Shown here: piece by piece, positions 17,815-26,601 of the stretch
Position numbering within the stretch: the first letter of the stretch is position 1
How the letters are laid out: every line of letters begins with the position of its first letter
Assembly: GCA_022709755.1 (NCBI GenBank)
Contig: JAKLIF010000001.1
Span: 1 to 64,000, forward strand
DNA length: 64,000 nt
Reading direction: 5' to 3'
DNA from: Elusimicrobiota bacterium
GTDB lineage: Bacteria; Elusimicrobiota; Elusimicrobia; FEN-1173; JAKLIF01
The notes under the pieces: model-generated
Database searches by the model: none
Seen by the model: only the letters and a program-made list of their open reading frames with translations
What the model was told of the DNA's origin: nothing
Made by a program: the position numbers and the translations under genes

Positions 17815-19899
17815 CTATTTCTTCTCAAGTTCCTTCCTCACCGCGGAGGCCATCGGTGATCCGGGATCCATGGTCAGGAATCGGTCAAGGGACCGGCGCG
17901 CGTTGTCCCGGTCTCCGGCCGCCGAATACGATGCCCCCAACATGTAGAACGCTTCCGGCCAGTCGGGCCGAACGCGGACCAGGCTCTCGAATATACGGCA
18001 CGCCTCGGCGGCGTTGTTCTTCTGCAGATTCACATATCCCCAGCCATACAATCCCGACGGAAAATAGGGGTCCGAACGGACCGCCGTCCGGAACGCCTTC
18101 TCAGCCAGGGTCGCGTCCCCTTCACGGCTCCAGATCGCTCCCAGGTTGCTCTGAAGCCATTCCATGTGCCGGCCGCCGGCCGAGGTCCGGGCGGATATGA
18201 GTTTTGCGACTCCGATCTTTCCAGCTTCCAACAGCTCTTTCGTCTTAAGATAGGGGTAATGGACCAAGATGAGTTGGGTCGGGTAATCGTCTGGGAGCCG
18301 GTCCCCGAGATCCCTCCGGATGTAAAAGAGGTCGAGTTCCTGCCTCGGTCCGTCGGCCAGATAAGCCAGCCCGTTCAGACGGAACGGGCGATCCGGCAGG
18401 TTCTCTTTCACGAAGGCCAGCGCGCCCAGAGGTCTGTCCGATCGCTTCAAGAATTCCGCTTCCAGCCGGTCGGCCCGGTCGATCCGTTTGTCCCTCGGAA
18501 GTTCAAGGAAATCCTCCCCATAAAACAGTTCGAACAAGGTTCCCGGACGATAGATCACCCGCACGTCGGGGCGTTTTTTCTGGACGAGTTTCGCGTTCAG
18601 AAGGCATGACGTGGGTTCGTCGAAAAAGACGCGGTCGATGATCAAAAGCCCGTTTTGCCGGATGGAACAACAGAGGTTCCGGCCGAAGTCGTGGAACGCC
18701 AGGTTCCATCGGAACCAAGGACGCTGAACGAAAAAAAGAGATTCCACGGCGAGCGCCAGGGATATCAAAAGGAGGATCGTCTTCCGTCGGATAAGGATCC
18801 GGAGGGCGGCCAGACCCGGGATGACGAATAGAACGAGCGGGAGAAGGAGGAAACGTTCCAGTCGCCAGTTCGCCAGAGTGTTGTGAGGAGACATGTTGGA
18901 CAGGAGATAAAAAAAGGGTCCGCAGAAGAACCACATGATCAGATAGGGGCGCAGACGCCGGTGCCGGATCGCGCACGCGATCCCCACGGTTCCGGCCACG
19001 AGCAGGATCCCTCCCAACTGGCCGGCGTATTGATGGACCATCATCTGGATCTGGGCGGAGACGGATTCCCACGTGCGGAACGGGAGTGCCGTCGGATGGA
19101 GGTCCAATGTCCCGAACTCTTTCCGTGTGAGGACGGCCCACAGCCGGTTCCAGGTGTGCGGGTCTCCGAAATTGATGGCGGGATGTCGCATCGCTCTCAG
19201 CGGCAGGTAGAGGTAGAGACCGGCCCCCAGGGTTCCCGCACCGACGGCCGTCGGTGCCAGGGGCGTGATGAAGCGGAGCGTGCTCCGGACCCTGTCGGAG
19301 AAAGAGCCATCCAGCGAGTCCCACCAGCCGAAGAGGAAGCCGGGGGCCAAGAGGAGGAGCGTGTGATGGTTCCCCATTCCCAACGCGAACACAAAAACAA
19401 AAAGGGTGGCCCATCGGGCGCGCGTCACGCCGTCGCTTGTCAGTGTTTTCTGGAAAAGTTTGAGGCAGGCGCACGCCATGAGGAGGTTGAGCGAGAACAC
19501 TTCGGCCAACTGCGCCTGGTCCCACAGGATCGGGATGAAGGCCGTGCAGAGGGCCCCGATCCAGGACAGTGCGGTCGCGCGGGGTCCTCCCTCCCCGTCC
19601 TCGAAGATGTCGGTCAGTATCGAATGGATCAGCAGGACCGAGAGGGCCGTCACCATCGACGAAAGGAGACTGATCCGGTAGGCGTCGGCTCCCCACGGGA
19701 TGATCACCGAAAAGAGTTTTCCGAGGAGGACATAGAGCGGATAGCCGGGGGCATGGGGTATGCCGAGGAGGGAGGAGGAGACGGAGAGTTCGCCGGTGTC
19801 TCCTCCGTAGATGGACGGAGAGGCTCCCGCGAGATAAAGTCCCCCCGTGATCAGGAAGAGGAGTGAAGCAGGTGTCTTCTTTAGAAATTCTCTGACCAT
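17815..19899 (-). CDS. DUF2723 membrane protein with C-terminal TPRs (putative protein O-glycosyltransferase)
   Basis: 694 residues from the ATG at 19899; an upstream in-frame start at 19923 is possible. The N-terminal part has the DUF2723 hallmarks GGDTGE and IPHAPGYPLY, followed by about ten hydrophobic helices up to about residue 400. This family is related to the PMT/GT-C mannosyltransferases, which transfer sugars from lipid carriers outside the membrane. The last ~120 residues hold two or three TPR-like units (EKAFRTAVRSDPYFP, ACRIFESLVRVRPDWPEAF, ARRSLDRFLTMDPGSP), often used to hold the protein substrate. The start overlaps the 3' end of the upstream paralogue by 19 nt, so the pair is co-translated. 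Substrate unknown. Confidence 0.8.
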   Translation of the reverse strand: MVREFLKKTPASLLFLITGGLYLAGASPSIYGGDTGELSVSSSLLGIPHAPGYPLYVLLGKLFSVIIPWGADAYRISLLSSMVTALSVLLIHSILTDIFEDGEGGPRATALSWIGALCTAFIPILWDQAQLAEVFSLNLLMACACLKLFQKTLTSDGVTRARWATLFVFVFALGMGNHHTLLLLAPGFLFGWWDSLDGSFSDRVRSTLRFITPLAPTAVGAGTLGAGLYLYLPLRAMRHPAINFGDPHTWNRLWAVLTRKEFGTLDLHPTALPFRTWESVSAQIQMMVHQYAGQLGGILLVAGTVGIACAIRHRRLRPYLIMWFFCGPFFYLLSNMSPHNTLANWRLERFLLLPLVLFVIPGLAALRILIRRKTILLLISLALAVESLFFVQRPWFRWNLAFHDFGRNLCCSIRQNGLLIIDRVFFDEPTSCLLNAKLVQKKRPDVRVIYRPGTLFELFYGEDFLELPRDKRIDRADRLEAEFLKRSDRPLGALAFVKENLPDRPFRLNGLAYLADGPRQELDLFYIRRDLGDRLPDDYPTQLILVHYPYLKTKELLEAGKIGVAKLISARTSAGGRHMEWLQSNLGAIWSREGDATLAEKAFRTAVRSDPYFPSGLYGWGYVNLQKNNAAEACRIFESLVRVRPDWPEAFYMLGASYSAAGDRDNARRSLDRFLTMDPGSPMASAVRKELEKK

Positions 19900-21641
19900 C
19901 GAAGGATGCGGTCCGGATTCCAATGGAGCGCTTTGGCCCAGGGCTGTTGGGCCTCTTCCTTCATGCCGGCATGTGTCAGGAGGAGGCCCGCGTTGAACGC
20001 GGAAGACGAGGCGATTCGGAGGAGTTCCCGGCTGTAATAATCGTCGGCCAGCGTCAGGTGAGGAGGGATCCGCCGGTTGTAGAAGGACCAGATCGTCTGC
20101 CGGTCGATGATCGAGGCGAGATGCCCGTCGGTCCGTTTCGGCCAGACGGCGCGGGCGGCGATCCCGTCGGGAACGAGAACCTCCACGAGTTTGGACTGCA
20201 TCCCGTCCGTCAGGATCCTGTTCTTCGCGCCCTGCACGCGGATCAAGTCCAATCCGCCGTCAGACTGCCCGGGCTCGAAGAGCGAAGGATATTTTTTCCG
20301 GCTCTGCGCCCATCGCCAAGACTGGTCGGCGTCCACCAGAAGGCGGATGTCCGGCCTCTGGCGGAGGGCGTGTTGGAGATAGGATATCGAAAACATGGAT
20401 TGGTCGGTGATGACCAGAAAGACGGATTGGGGAGGCAGGGTCCTGGCCGCGTTCCGCGCATAGTCCGTCGCCAGAAAATTGGAACGTTGGGTGTGGGCCA
20501 AGAGGGACGGCAGTCCTTGCGTCGCCAGCGCGATGCCCCAAAGGGCGACGGAGGTGGTCCTGAAAAACGTCCCTTTGAAGCCCGTGTGATGTTTGGAAAA
20601 AGACCAGTGAAGCAAGACCGCGACGGCGGCGGCGCTCAAGAGTCCGGGCCAGACCAGAGACGGAATCAGGATCGCTTTGGTGAGAGCCGACGGTTCAAGT
20701 CTGGCGAGATAGGCGAACAGGGGTCCCGTCAGCGCCCAGAGAAACCACAGGGGGTTCCCGAGCGAACGCCGATAGCGCGCCGTGAGGAGGAGGACGCTCC
20801 CCCACAGAAGGGCGATCGTGCCGGCAATCCCCCATTGTCCGGCCCACACGTTGGCCCAGAAGAGAAGCCCTTGACCATGGGACGCGTTGGAATGGCGGGT
20901 GGACAACGTGCCTGTCCCGTAATCGGCCCGGGTGAGGATATCCCACAGCCCTTTGAGAGAATGGGTGTCACCCCAAAGATAATCCGGCGAGGCGGAAGCG
21001 CGGATCGGGATGAACGAATAGATCGAAAACCCGGCGATCCCCGCCCCGATCAATCCGACGATCAGGCGCGAGTCCCATCCCATCCGATGACGTTCTCTCC
21101 CGAGGAAGACGATGAAGAGGAAACCGCAGAAGATGAGGGAGTGATGGTTCCCCAGGCCGAGTCCCAACAGAAAAGCCAGCAACAGCCAACCGCGTTTTTG
21201 GACGGGAACAGGCCGGTCCTGAAGAAAGAAGAAACCTCCCAGGAGCCCCATGCCCCAGAGCGCGTTCAGAGAATAGACTTCCGACAGGGTGATCTGAGAC
21301 AGTGCGGGACCGAAACACGTGGCCAACAGGACGGCCCCGAGCATGCTTCGCTGATCGACGACCCGCGCCAGGATCATCCCGAGGATCAGGAGGGTGAGGG
21401 CTCCCTGAAAAGCAGAAAAGACGTTGAGTCGATAAGCGGGGTTTCCCAGCGGGAGGGCTGATCCGAAAAGACGGGACGAGAGGATGTAGAGCGGATAGCC
21501 CGGCGGATGGGCAATGCCCATCGTGACGGACGCGGTCGCCAGATCGCCCGAATCCCGAAAACAGGAAAGGGCCGGGTGTCCCATACAGACATAGAGTCCG
21601 AACGCGCAGAGGAACAGCGTGGCACCGAGGAACCGATTCAT
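19881..21641 (-). CDS. DUF2723 membrane protein (putative protein O-glycosyltransferase)
   Basis: 586 residues from the ATG at 21641; a TTG 24 nt upstream (21665) is in frame but lacks a ribosome-binding site. The same fold as its downstream neighbour: FRDSGDLATASVTMG and AHPPGYPLYILSSRLFG near the N-terminus, then many membrane helices, then a soluble region and a single TPR-like end (AGMKEEAQQPWAKALHWNPDR). The two genes look like an old duplication in which only the downstream copy kept a long TPR tail. First gene of the pair; its promoter would have to lie in or just before the 109-bp repeats. Confidence 0.8.
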   Translation of the reverse strand: MNRFLGATLFLCAFGLYVCMGHPALSCFRDSGDLATASVTMGIAHPPGYPLYILSSRLFGSALPLGNPAYRLNVFSAFQGALTLLILGMILARVVDQRSMLGAVLLATCFGPALSQITLSEVYSLNALWGMGLLGGFFFLQDRPVPVQKRGWLLLAFLLGLGLGNHHSLIFCGFLFIVFLGRERHRMGWDSRLIVGLIGAGIAGFSIYSFIPIRASASPDYLWGDTHSLKGLWDILTRADYGTGTLSTRHSNASHGQGLLFWANVWAGQWGIAGTIALLWGSVLLLTARYRRSLGNPLWFLWALTGPLFAYLARLEPSALTKAILIPSLVWPGLLSAAAVAVLLHWSFSKHHTGFKGTFFRTTSVALWGIALATQGLPSLLAHTQRSNFLATDYARNAARTLPPQSVFLVITDQSMFSISYLQHALRQRPDIRLLVDADQSWRWAQSRKKYPSLFEPGQSDGGLDLIRVQGAKNRILTDGMQSKLVEVLVPDGIAARAVWPKRTDGHLASIIDRQTIWSFYNRRIPPHLTLADDYYSRELLRIASSSAFNAGLLLTHAGMKEEAQQPWAKALHWNPDRILRWSENF

Positions 21642-21658
21642 GTCCCAGATTTTAGCAC

Positions 21659-21975
21659 GTAACAACCACTATTGGAACGAGTTACAGTCCCCCTGACCAA
21701 TCGTATTTGGGACGTCCCAACGACAATTAGAACTAGGGACTGTCCCACTATTTTATGTGGATGGGACGTAACAACCACTATTGGAACGAGTTACAGTCCC
21801 CCCGACCAATTGTATTTGGGACGTCCCGACGACAATGAGAACTAGGGACTGCCCCACTATTTTATGTGGATGGGACGTAACAACCACTATTGGAACGAGT
21901 TACAGTCCCCCCGACCAATCGTATTTGGGACGTCCCAACGACAATGAGAACGAGGGACTGTCCCTCTCGTGTCTG
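21659..21975. repeat. Three tandem 109-bp repeats rich in GGGAC/GTCCC palindromes
   Basis: Copies begin at 21659, 21768 and 21877, exactly 109 bp apart; the third fades after about 95 bp. Each begins GTAACAACCACTATTGGAAC and holds TTGGGACGTCCCAA (a perfect 14-bp palindrome in copies 1 and 3) and AGGGACTGTCCC (AGGGACTGCCCC in copy 2). Copies differ at only a few bases. The block fills the space between the divergent DUF2723 and methyltransferase genes. The unit length and lack of spacers exclude CRISPR. Possibly a REP/BIME-like element or an operator array. Confidence 0.9.
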
Positions 21976-22011
21976 ATAATGGTTCATCTCTTCAAATATG
22001 ATCGTTCGGGA

Positions 22012-22020
22012 TGGTATAAT
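22012..22020 (+). promoter_or_regulatory. Extended -10 promoter giving a leaderless transcript
   Basis: TGG-TATAAT: a perfect -10 hexamer (22015-22020) with the extended TGn. TTCAAA at 21991-21996 is a poor -35 with 18-bp spacing. The predicted transcription start is 22027, which is the A of the ATG of the next gene. No Shine-Dalgarno is present. Confidence 0.65.
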
Positions 22021-22026
22021 GGGGTC

Positions 22027-22887
22027 ATGGATCCAACAGTCAGGAAATGCATCCTTTGTGACGGGACGTCCCATCGCGTCGTCTTTGAGGAATTCGGCAC
22101 GCCGATACTTCGATGCCGGACCTGCGGGCACGTGTTCTCGTCCCATAAGGCCGAGCCTCACTATGACGGTTATTTTGGAGAGGAACAATTGGATCCCGCG
22201 AAGAATTTCTGGTGGAACGAAGCCCACGGAAAGATGTATGACGGATTCTCTAAGATTTTTTTGGAAGGGAAAACAGGGAACATCCTCGACGTCGGATGCG
22301 GCCTGGGTTATTTCCTGAAGAGGGTGTCCTCGGTCCCCGGCTGGACTCCCTACGGTTCTGAGATCTCGAAACCCGCCGTCGATTTCGCGAAGATCCACCT
22401 TCGACTGTCCAACGTCTACAGCGGGCGATTGGAAGACGCGCCCCTCCACGATATCGCGTTCGATGTGGTCACGCTGTGGGACGTGATCGAACACCTTCCG
22501 GAACCCTACCCGCTGTTGGACCGGATCTTCCATCTGTTGAAGCCGCGGGGCATCCTGTTCCTCCATACGCCCAACGTGAGGGTCCAGTTGGCCAAGGCGC
22601 GGTTGAAGAGGGCGATCAAGGGGATGGACCCGTCGACCCATTATCTCGAAGCGAAGGACCACGTGCATCTTTATTCCCCCCGCACCTTGCCGCTCCTCCT
22701 GAACCGGTGCGGATTCTTCGATGTGCGTTTCATCCATCTCCCCCCCATCCAGAGCGTGTCCGGAAGTCAGAACAGGCTCTTCAAGGCGGCGAAGAACGCG
22801 TGGTATCAGTCGGCGAAGACGCTCGACGCGCTCAGCTTCGGCCGTCTCAACATCGACAACCTCTTTGCCGTGGCGAACAAGAGATGA
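22027..22887 (+). CDS. Class I SAM-dependent methyltransferase with N-terminal zinc-ribbon-like Cys pairs
   Basis: 286 residues from ATG 22027; the same frame is open further upstream through the 109-bp repeats, but that part is not coding-like. Two CxxC pairs near the N-terminus (C8/C11 and C30/C33) resemble a small zinc ribbon, as in methyltransferases of the Methyltransf_11/23 group found in surface-polysaccharide clusters. The SAM-binding motif LDVGCGLGYF lies near residue 96, an acidic loop follows, and VTLWDVIEHL is the typical motif IV/post-I region. Substrate unknown; a sugar or small-molecule O- or C-methylation is likely. Next gene starts 49 bp downstream on the same strand. Confidence 0.8.
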   Translation: MDPTVRKCILCDGTSHRVVFEEFGTPILRCRTCGHVFSSHKAEPHYDGYFGEEQLDPAKNFWWNEAHGKMYDGFSKIFLEGKTGNILDVGCGLGYFLKRVSSVPGWTPYGSEISKPAVDFAKIHLRLSNVYSGRLEDAPLHDIAFDVVTLWDVIEHLPEPYPLLDRIFHLLKPRGILFLHTPNVRVQLAKARLKRAIKGMDPSTHYLEAKDHVHLYSPRTLPLLLNRCGFFDVRFIHLPPIQSVSGSQNRLFKAAKNAWYQSAKTLDALSFGRLNIDNLFAVANKR

Positions 22888-22936
22888 GGCGGATGTTTCC
22901 TTTCCGGACTGAAAGCGCTAGAATGGTTCATCCATC

Positions 22937-23674
22937 ATGAGATACGGAATCTTCGCAGACATCCATTCCAACCTGGAAGCCCTTCAGAACGTCCTGAAAC
23001 AGCTTAAATTGCTCGGCATGGACCGGTATTGTTGTCTCGGCGATCTGGTCGGTTACGGTCCCCATCCCAACGACGTCGTCGAAAAGATACGGTCATTGGA
23101 GAACGTGACGGTGGTGGCCGGGAACCATGATTATGGTTCCGTGGACAAAATCAGCGTCGCCAACTTCAATCAATACGCCCAGGAAGCCATCGCCTTCACG
23201 AAAAAGCAGCTGAAACCCGAGAACGCGGCGTATCTGGCGTCGTTGCCGGAACGGTTTGTGGGAGACGATTTCATGATGGTGCATGGGTCTCCCCTCGATC
23301 CTCTCAACGAATACTTGCTGACGCCCGAACAATACGCGGCCAACGAAGGGGCCTTCACGAAGGACATCTGTTTCATCGGTCATAGCCACATCGTCTTCAA
23401 CATGTCGAAGAAGGAAACGGGACCCGTGGAGGTCCACCGTCTCATCGAGGGCGAGAGTATCCGCGTGGAGAAGGGCGTTCGCCTGGTGGTGAACGTCGGT
23501 TCCGTCGGCCAGCCGCGGGATGGAGACCCCCGGGCCGCCTGCGCCGTCTACGACACGGACATGAGGCGCATCACCATCTACCGTTTTTCATATGCCATCC
23601 CGGCGGTGCAATTCGACATGAAGCGGAACAACCTTCCGCATTTCCTGGTCGAACGGCTCGCGTTCGGGCATTGA
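22937..23674 (+). CDS. Metallophosphoesterase (YfcE/MJ0936-like phosphodiesterase family)
   Basis: 245 residues, the usual length for the family. The metal-binding motifs are in order: ADIHSN (D8, H10), GDLVGYGP, AGNHD, MVHGSP and GHSH. These bind a two-metal centre that cleaves phosphodiesters or phosphomonoesters; the physiological substrate is unknown. TAGAAT at 22919-22924 would put a transcription start about 6 nt before the ATG, and there is no Shine-Dalgarno. It is followed after 30 bp by a receiver-domain gene on the same strand. Confidence 0.88.
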   Translation: MRYGIFADIHSNLEALQNVLKQLKLLGMDRYCCLGDLVGYGPHPNDVVEKIRSLENVTVVAGNHDYGSVDKISVANFNQYAQEAIAFTKKQLKPENAAYLASLPERFVGDDFMMVHGSPLDPLNEYLLTPEQYAANEGAFTKDICFIGHSHIVFNMSKKETGPVEVHRLIEGESIRVEKGVRLVVNVGSVGQPRDGDPRAACAVYDTDMRRITIYRFSYAIPAVQFDMKRNNLPHFLVERLAFGH

Positions 23675-23704
23675 GACGATTCTGATATCCCTGGGAGGAA
23701 CACC

Positions 23705-24082
23705 ATGAGCGATGTGAAGAAGAGAATACTGGTCGTGGACGATGAGCCGATGCTGCTGAGCATGCTGGTGGATTTTTGCGAGGATCTCGACGTCGTCTCC
23801 ATCCCCGCCGAGAACGGGACGCAGGCCCTGGAAAAAGCGGCCAGCGAAAAGCCGGATGCGGTCACCGTGGACTATCGGATGCCCGACATGACCGGCATGG
23901 ACGTGATCATGAAACTCAAGGCCAATGAAGCGACGAAAGGTATTCCGGTGATCCTGCTCTCCGCCGACGCGAAGATGCACGAGGTCGAGGCCAAGAAACA
24001 GGGGGCTTTCGGCGTTTTGCAGAAACCCGTCACACGGGCGGGTCTTCGTCAGATGTTGGAGGGTTGCGTCGGAACTTGGTGA
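23705..24082 (+). CDS. CheY-like single-domain response regulator
   Basis: 125 residues, only a receiver domain. Acidic pocket D12/D13, phosphoacceptor D56 (VDYRMPDMTG), the switch S86 (LLSAD) and the invariant lysine K107 (QKPV) are all present, so it should be phosphorylated. There is no output domain and no histidine kinase in the window, so it may act by protein contact (motility or phosphorelay) or as an orphan. Strong ribosome-binding site GGGAGGAA 6 nt before ATG. A terminator follows directly. Confidence 0.93.
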   Translation: MSDVKKRILVVDDEPMLLSMLVDFCEDLDVVSIPAENGTQALEKAASEKPDAVTVDYRMPDMTGMDVIMKLKANEATKGIPVILLSADAKMHEVEAKKQGAFGVLQKPVTRAGLRQMLEGCVGTW

Positions 24083-24088
24083 AGCGGT

Positions 24089-24529
24089 TCAGCGCGGCGA
24101 CGGCTCCGCGCTTTTTTCGGGTGGGGCCGTCGATGAGATGGATCCATCCTCCTGTTCCTTCCAGATGTGAACCCGCCGGTAGATGTCCGAATAGTCCAGT
24201 CCTCTGTCTTCCGCCAGTTGTTTGAGCGTCTTGCCTTTCTCCCGTTCCTTCACCAGACGGTCCCATCCGGTTTTTCCAGATCCCGAGTAGATCAGCGACA
24301 GCGTCATCAGTTCGTGGTCCCCGAAGCCCTTTCGGATCAGCTCCCCATATTTTTTGAGTTCCACACCCGTTTGGACCGATAGGGCCCGGGCTGTGGAAAG
24401 GCGTTCCTCATCGGAGGTGGTGTCCGTCGAGGAGAGAACCTCGGTCGGGTCGGGTTCCATCGAAAAGAGGGGTTGAGAGAGGGTCGTCAACGCGGCTCCG
24501 GCGAGGAGGACGGCGACGCGGCGGATCAT
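24089..24529 (-). CDS. Small secreted protein of unknown function
   Basis: 146 residues from the ATG at 24529, which overlaps the upstream stop in an ATGA; longer upstream versions of this frame run through the neighbour's coding region and are rejected. A clear signal peptide (RR, then VAVLLAGAALTTL, then a Ser-rich end near residue 25). The mature part is charged and mostly helical; KTLKQLAEDRGLDYSDIYRR looks helix-turn-helix-like but, being exported, is unlikely to bind DNA. The C-terminus is Pro/Ser-rich. Translational coupling to the membrane-anchored glycosidase-like gene suggests a shared extracytoplasmic role. I do not recognise the family. Confidence 0.7.
   Translation of the reverse strand: MIRRVAVLLAGAALTTLSQPLFSMEPDPTEVLSSTDTTSDEERLSTARALSVQTGVELKKYGELIRKGFGDHELMTLSLIYSGSGKTGWDRLVKEREKGKTLKQLAEDRGLDYSDIYRRVHIWKEQEDGSISSTAPPEKSAEPSPR
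24091..24117 (+). terminator. Rho-independent terminator for the response-regulator transcript
   Basis: Stem AGCGCGG / CCGCGCT with an 8-nt loop, followed by six T. It lies inside the 3' end of the convergent minus-strand gene, whose last codons share this DNA. Confidence 0.75.
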
Positions 24530-26601
24530 GGCTTTTTTTCTGCGGCGGGCTGTTCTTTGTCGGGGCCGGCCGGTTCTTTCCGGGTATCGCCCTGAAAATA
24601 GGCCATGACGAACTGAGGTTTCCCTTTCGGCCCCCTGACGCGCGCGGCGACGAAGGCCCGGTTGGCCCTCGCGGCGGAACTCGCTCCCGGGGTCCACGTG
24701 AGGGAGGCGGAAATCTTCCCCGGCGCCATCGGCGCTTTCGTTTCCGACGGGGTCACGGTGACGTCCGGCGACGAATGGAATTCGATCGTGAGTTCCTCTG
24801 GCTTCTGCGATTTTGTCGCGGGGGCGGTCACCGTCAGCGTGATCGCGTATGTTTTCCCCGCCCGGACCTGTTCGGGCGCGGAAAGGGAGACAGTGTAAGG
24901 CAGGACCCCGTGTTTCTGTCGGAGAGACGTGATGGCAGCGCCGCCGGCAATCATCCATTCCCTCATCCCATACGGGGCCGTGCGGCCTCTCCAGGCCCGG
25001 TAGAAATCGTGTATGAAGATACCGCGGGTCGGTTTGTCCGAGTGGAAATCCGTCGCGGCGGCCAGGTTCCGACGGTAGAATTCCTCCGGCCCGGCCGGAT
25101 TGGTCGTGCGCTGATGAAGAGGCCAATCCACCACGTCGCCCACCAGCAGGTTGACGTCTTTTTGTCGGACGTAATCGTTCCATTGTTTCAGCAGACTGTC
25201 GAACTGGGGCCGGTCGGCCTCATAGAGCATGATGGCGTCCATATCGGCTCCCGCGTCCCGCATCATGACCGGGTCCTGCCCGTGCTGCCATCCTTTCTCC
25301 CATGACAGAGTGAAAGTCCACAGGGGTTTCTTCGACCCCACTCCCGCCCGGATCTTCTGGACGAGCTGGCCGGTCCGGTGGGCCCGGTACCAGAACCATT
25401 TGTCGATGAACGGGAATCGGGAGGATTTCGCCACGTCGATGTTCCGTGGAAGGAGGCGCCCCTTCGCCAGCCACAGCATCTTCTCCTGTTTTGAAAGCTT
25501 CTCCCACGTCGCCGGTTTTTCCACCGGCATCTCCCGCGCGAAATCCTCGACGAGCTCATACCCGCCGAACACGGGACGGATATAGTCCAATCCGAGGAAA
25601 TCCACTTCGGGAAGGTCCGCCCACTTCTTGAGGAGGATGGTGATGTCTTTCATCCGTTTGGGGTCGGTGATGGAGATCCCGCGCCGTTTTTTCATCTCCA
25701 ATCCGTTGACCATCTTTCCATCTTTATAATCCCATCCGTATTGATAATCCGGAGAATAGACCGGCGGACCGCCGATGAGGTATGACATCACGTAGACGCC
25801 GAACTTGATGCCCCGTTGGTGGCAGGCGGCCCCCAACGTCTTCAGGTGTTTCAGCGGCTGGCAATACCACGGAAAATTCTCAGGCAACTTGTTGCTGTAA
25901 CCTCCGGATTCCCCTCCCTGGATCCAGAGCGCGTCCGCGCCCAGATATTCGGTCCATTCCGCGAGGGCTTCCATGCCCTTCTTGGTTCCGTCGGGAGCCG
26001 GAAACACCTTGCTTCCCAGCGGCACGATGTTCTCGCAGGTCAGGACGGCGAACCCGGGTGGGATGAAGTCGATCGGCCGGTAGGCGATCCGGAACGGACG
26101 GATTTCCAGCGGAGGACATCGGTCGAACGACGCGGTGTCCAGCCGGACCTCGTAGTTTCCTTCGGGAGCGTTCCAAGGGCACGGCCATCGGCCTCTCCAT
26201 GCCTTTTCCTGCGGGACATAATCCAAAGAGATTTTCTCGATGTTCCCGACGGTCTTGACGGGTTTTCCGTCTTTCCAGACGGTGAGCGTGAGGGTTTTCT
26301 GTTTTTTGAGGGTTTGATAGAGAGAAGAGACCGGCGTGCTCAGTTTCCATTCGATGAACTCGTGATGATAGAAAGGGGTTTTGACCGGTTCGAGGACGAT
26401 GACGTTCCGGGGTTTCTGACGTCGGACATGGAAGAACCAACCAAGTCCACCCAGCACGAGGATGAGTCCCGTGAGGCCGAGGATCCCCCACAGACGGCGG
26501 CGCTTGAAAAACGGGATCTTCGGGGCTGGATCAGCGGGTGGAGAAACGTCGGGAGTCCCTTCGGCGGTCTTTTCTTTTTCGGGAGTCGGTTCGCCGGTCA
26601 T
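24526..26601 (-). CDS. Membrane-anchored glycoside-hydrolase-like TIM-barrel protein
   Basis: 691 residues. A Pro/Glu-rich cytoplasmic tail of ~30 residues, a basic KRRR stop, one membrane helix (about 38-58), then a large external part. Residues ~70-170 look like a beta-sandwich; ~170-560 resemble a TIM barrel of the GHL/alpha-galactosidase-like kind, with EYLGADALWIQGGESGG, RGIKFGVYVMSY and FLGLDYIRP, the last matching the LDYIR strand that carries a catalytic Asp in such families. A C-terminal beta domain (~575-660) precedes a K/E/P-rich tail. Start overlaps dtd by an ATGA. Catalysis on a glycan is inference; activity could be lost. Confidence 0.65.
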   Translation of the reverse strand: MTGEPTPEKEKTAEGTPDVSPPADPAPKIPFFKRRRLWGILGLTGLILVLGGLGWFFHVRRQKPRNVIVLEPVKTPFYHHEFIEWKLSTPVSSLYQTLKKQKTLTLTVWKDGKPVKTVGNIEKISLDYVPQEKAWRGRWPCPWNAPEGNYEVRLDTASFDRCPPLEIRPFRIAYRPIDFIPPGFAVLTCENIVPLGSKVFPAPDGTKKGMEALAEWTEYLGADALWIQGGESGGYSNKLPENFPWYCQPLKHLKTLGAACHQRGIKFGVYVMSYLIGGPPVYSPDYQYGWDYKDGKMVNGLEMKKRRGISITDPKRMKDITILLKKWADLPEVDFLGLDYIRPVFGGYELVEDFAREMPVEKPATWEKLSKQEKMLWLAKGRLLPRNIDVAKSSRFPFIDKWFWYRAHRTGQLVQKIRAGVGSKKPLWTFTLSWEKGWQHGQDPVMMRDAGADMDAIMLYEADRPQFDSLLKQWNDYVRQKDVNLLVGDVVDWPLHQRTTNPAGPEEFYRRNLAAATDFHSDKPTRGIFIHDFYRAWRGRTAPYGMREWMIAGGAAITSLRQKHGVLPYTVSLSAPEQVRAGKTYAITLTVTAPATKSQKPEELTIEFHSSPDVTVTPSETKAPMAPGKISASLTWTPGASSAARANRAFVAARVRGPKGKPQFVMAYFQGDTRKEPAGPDKEQPAAEKKP

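Noticed and set aside
21659-21975. CRISPR array
   Set aside because: 109-bp units follow each other without spacers and there are no cas genes in the window.
21781-22026. N-terminal extension of the methyltransferase through the 109-bp repeats
   Set aside because: The translation merely repeats the DNA repeat; the promoter and Cys motif place the start at 22027.
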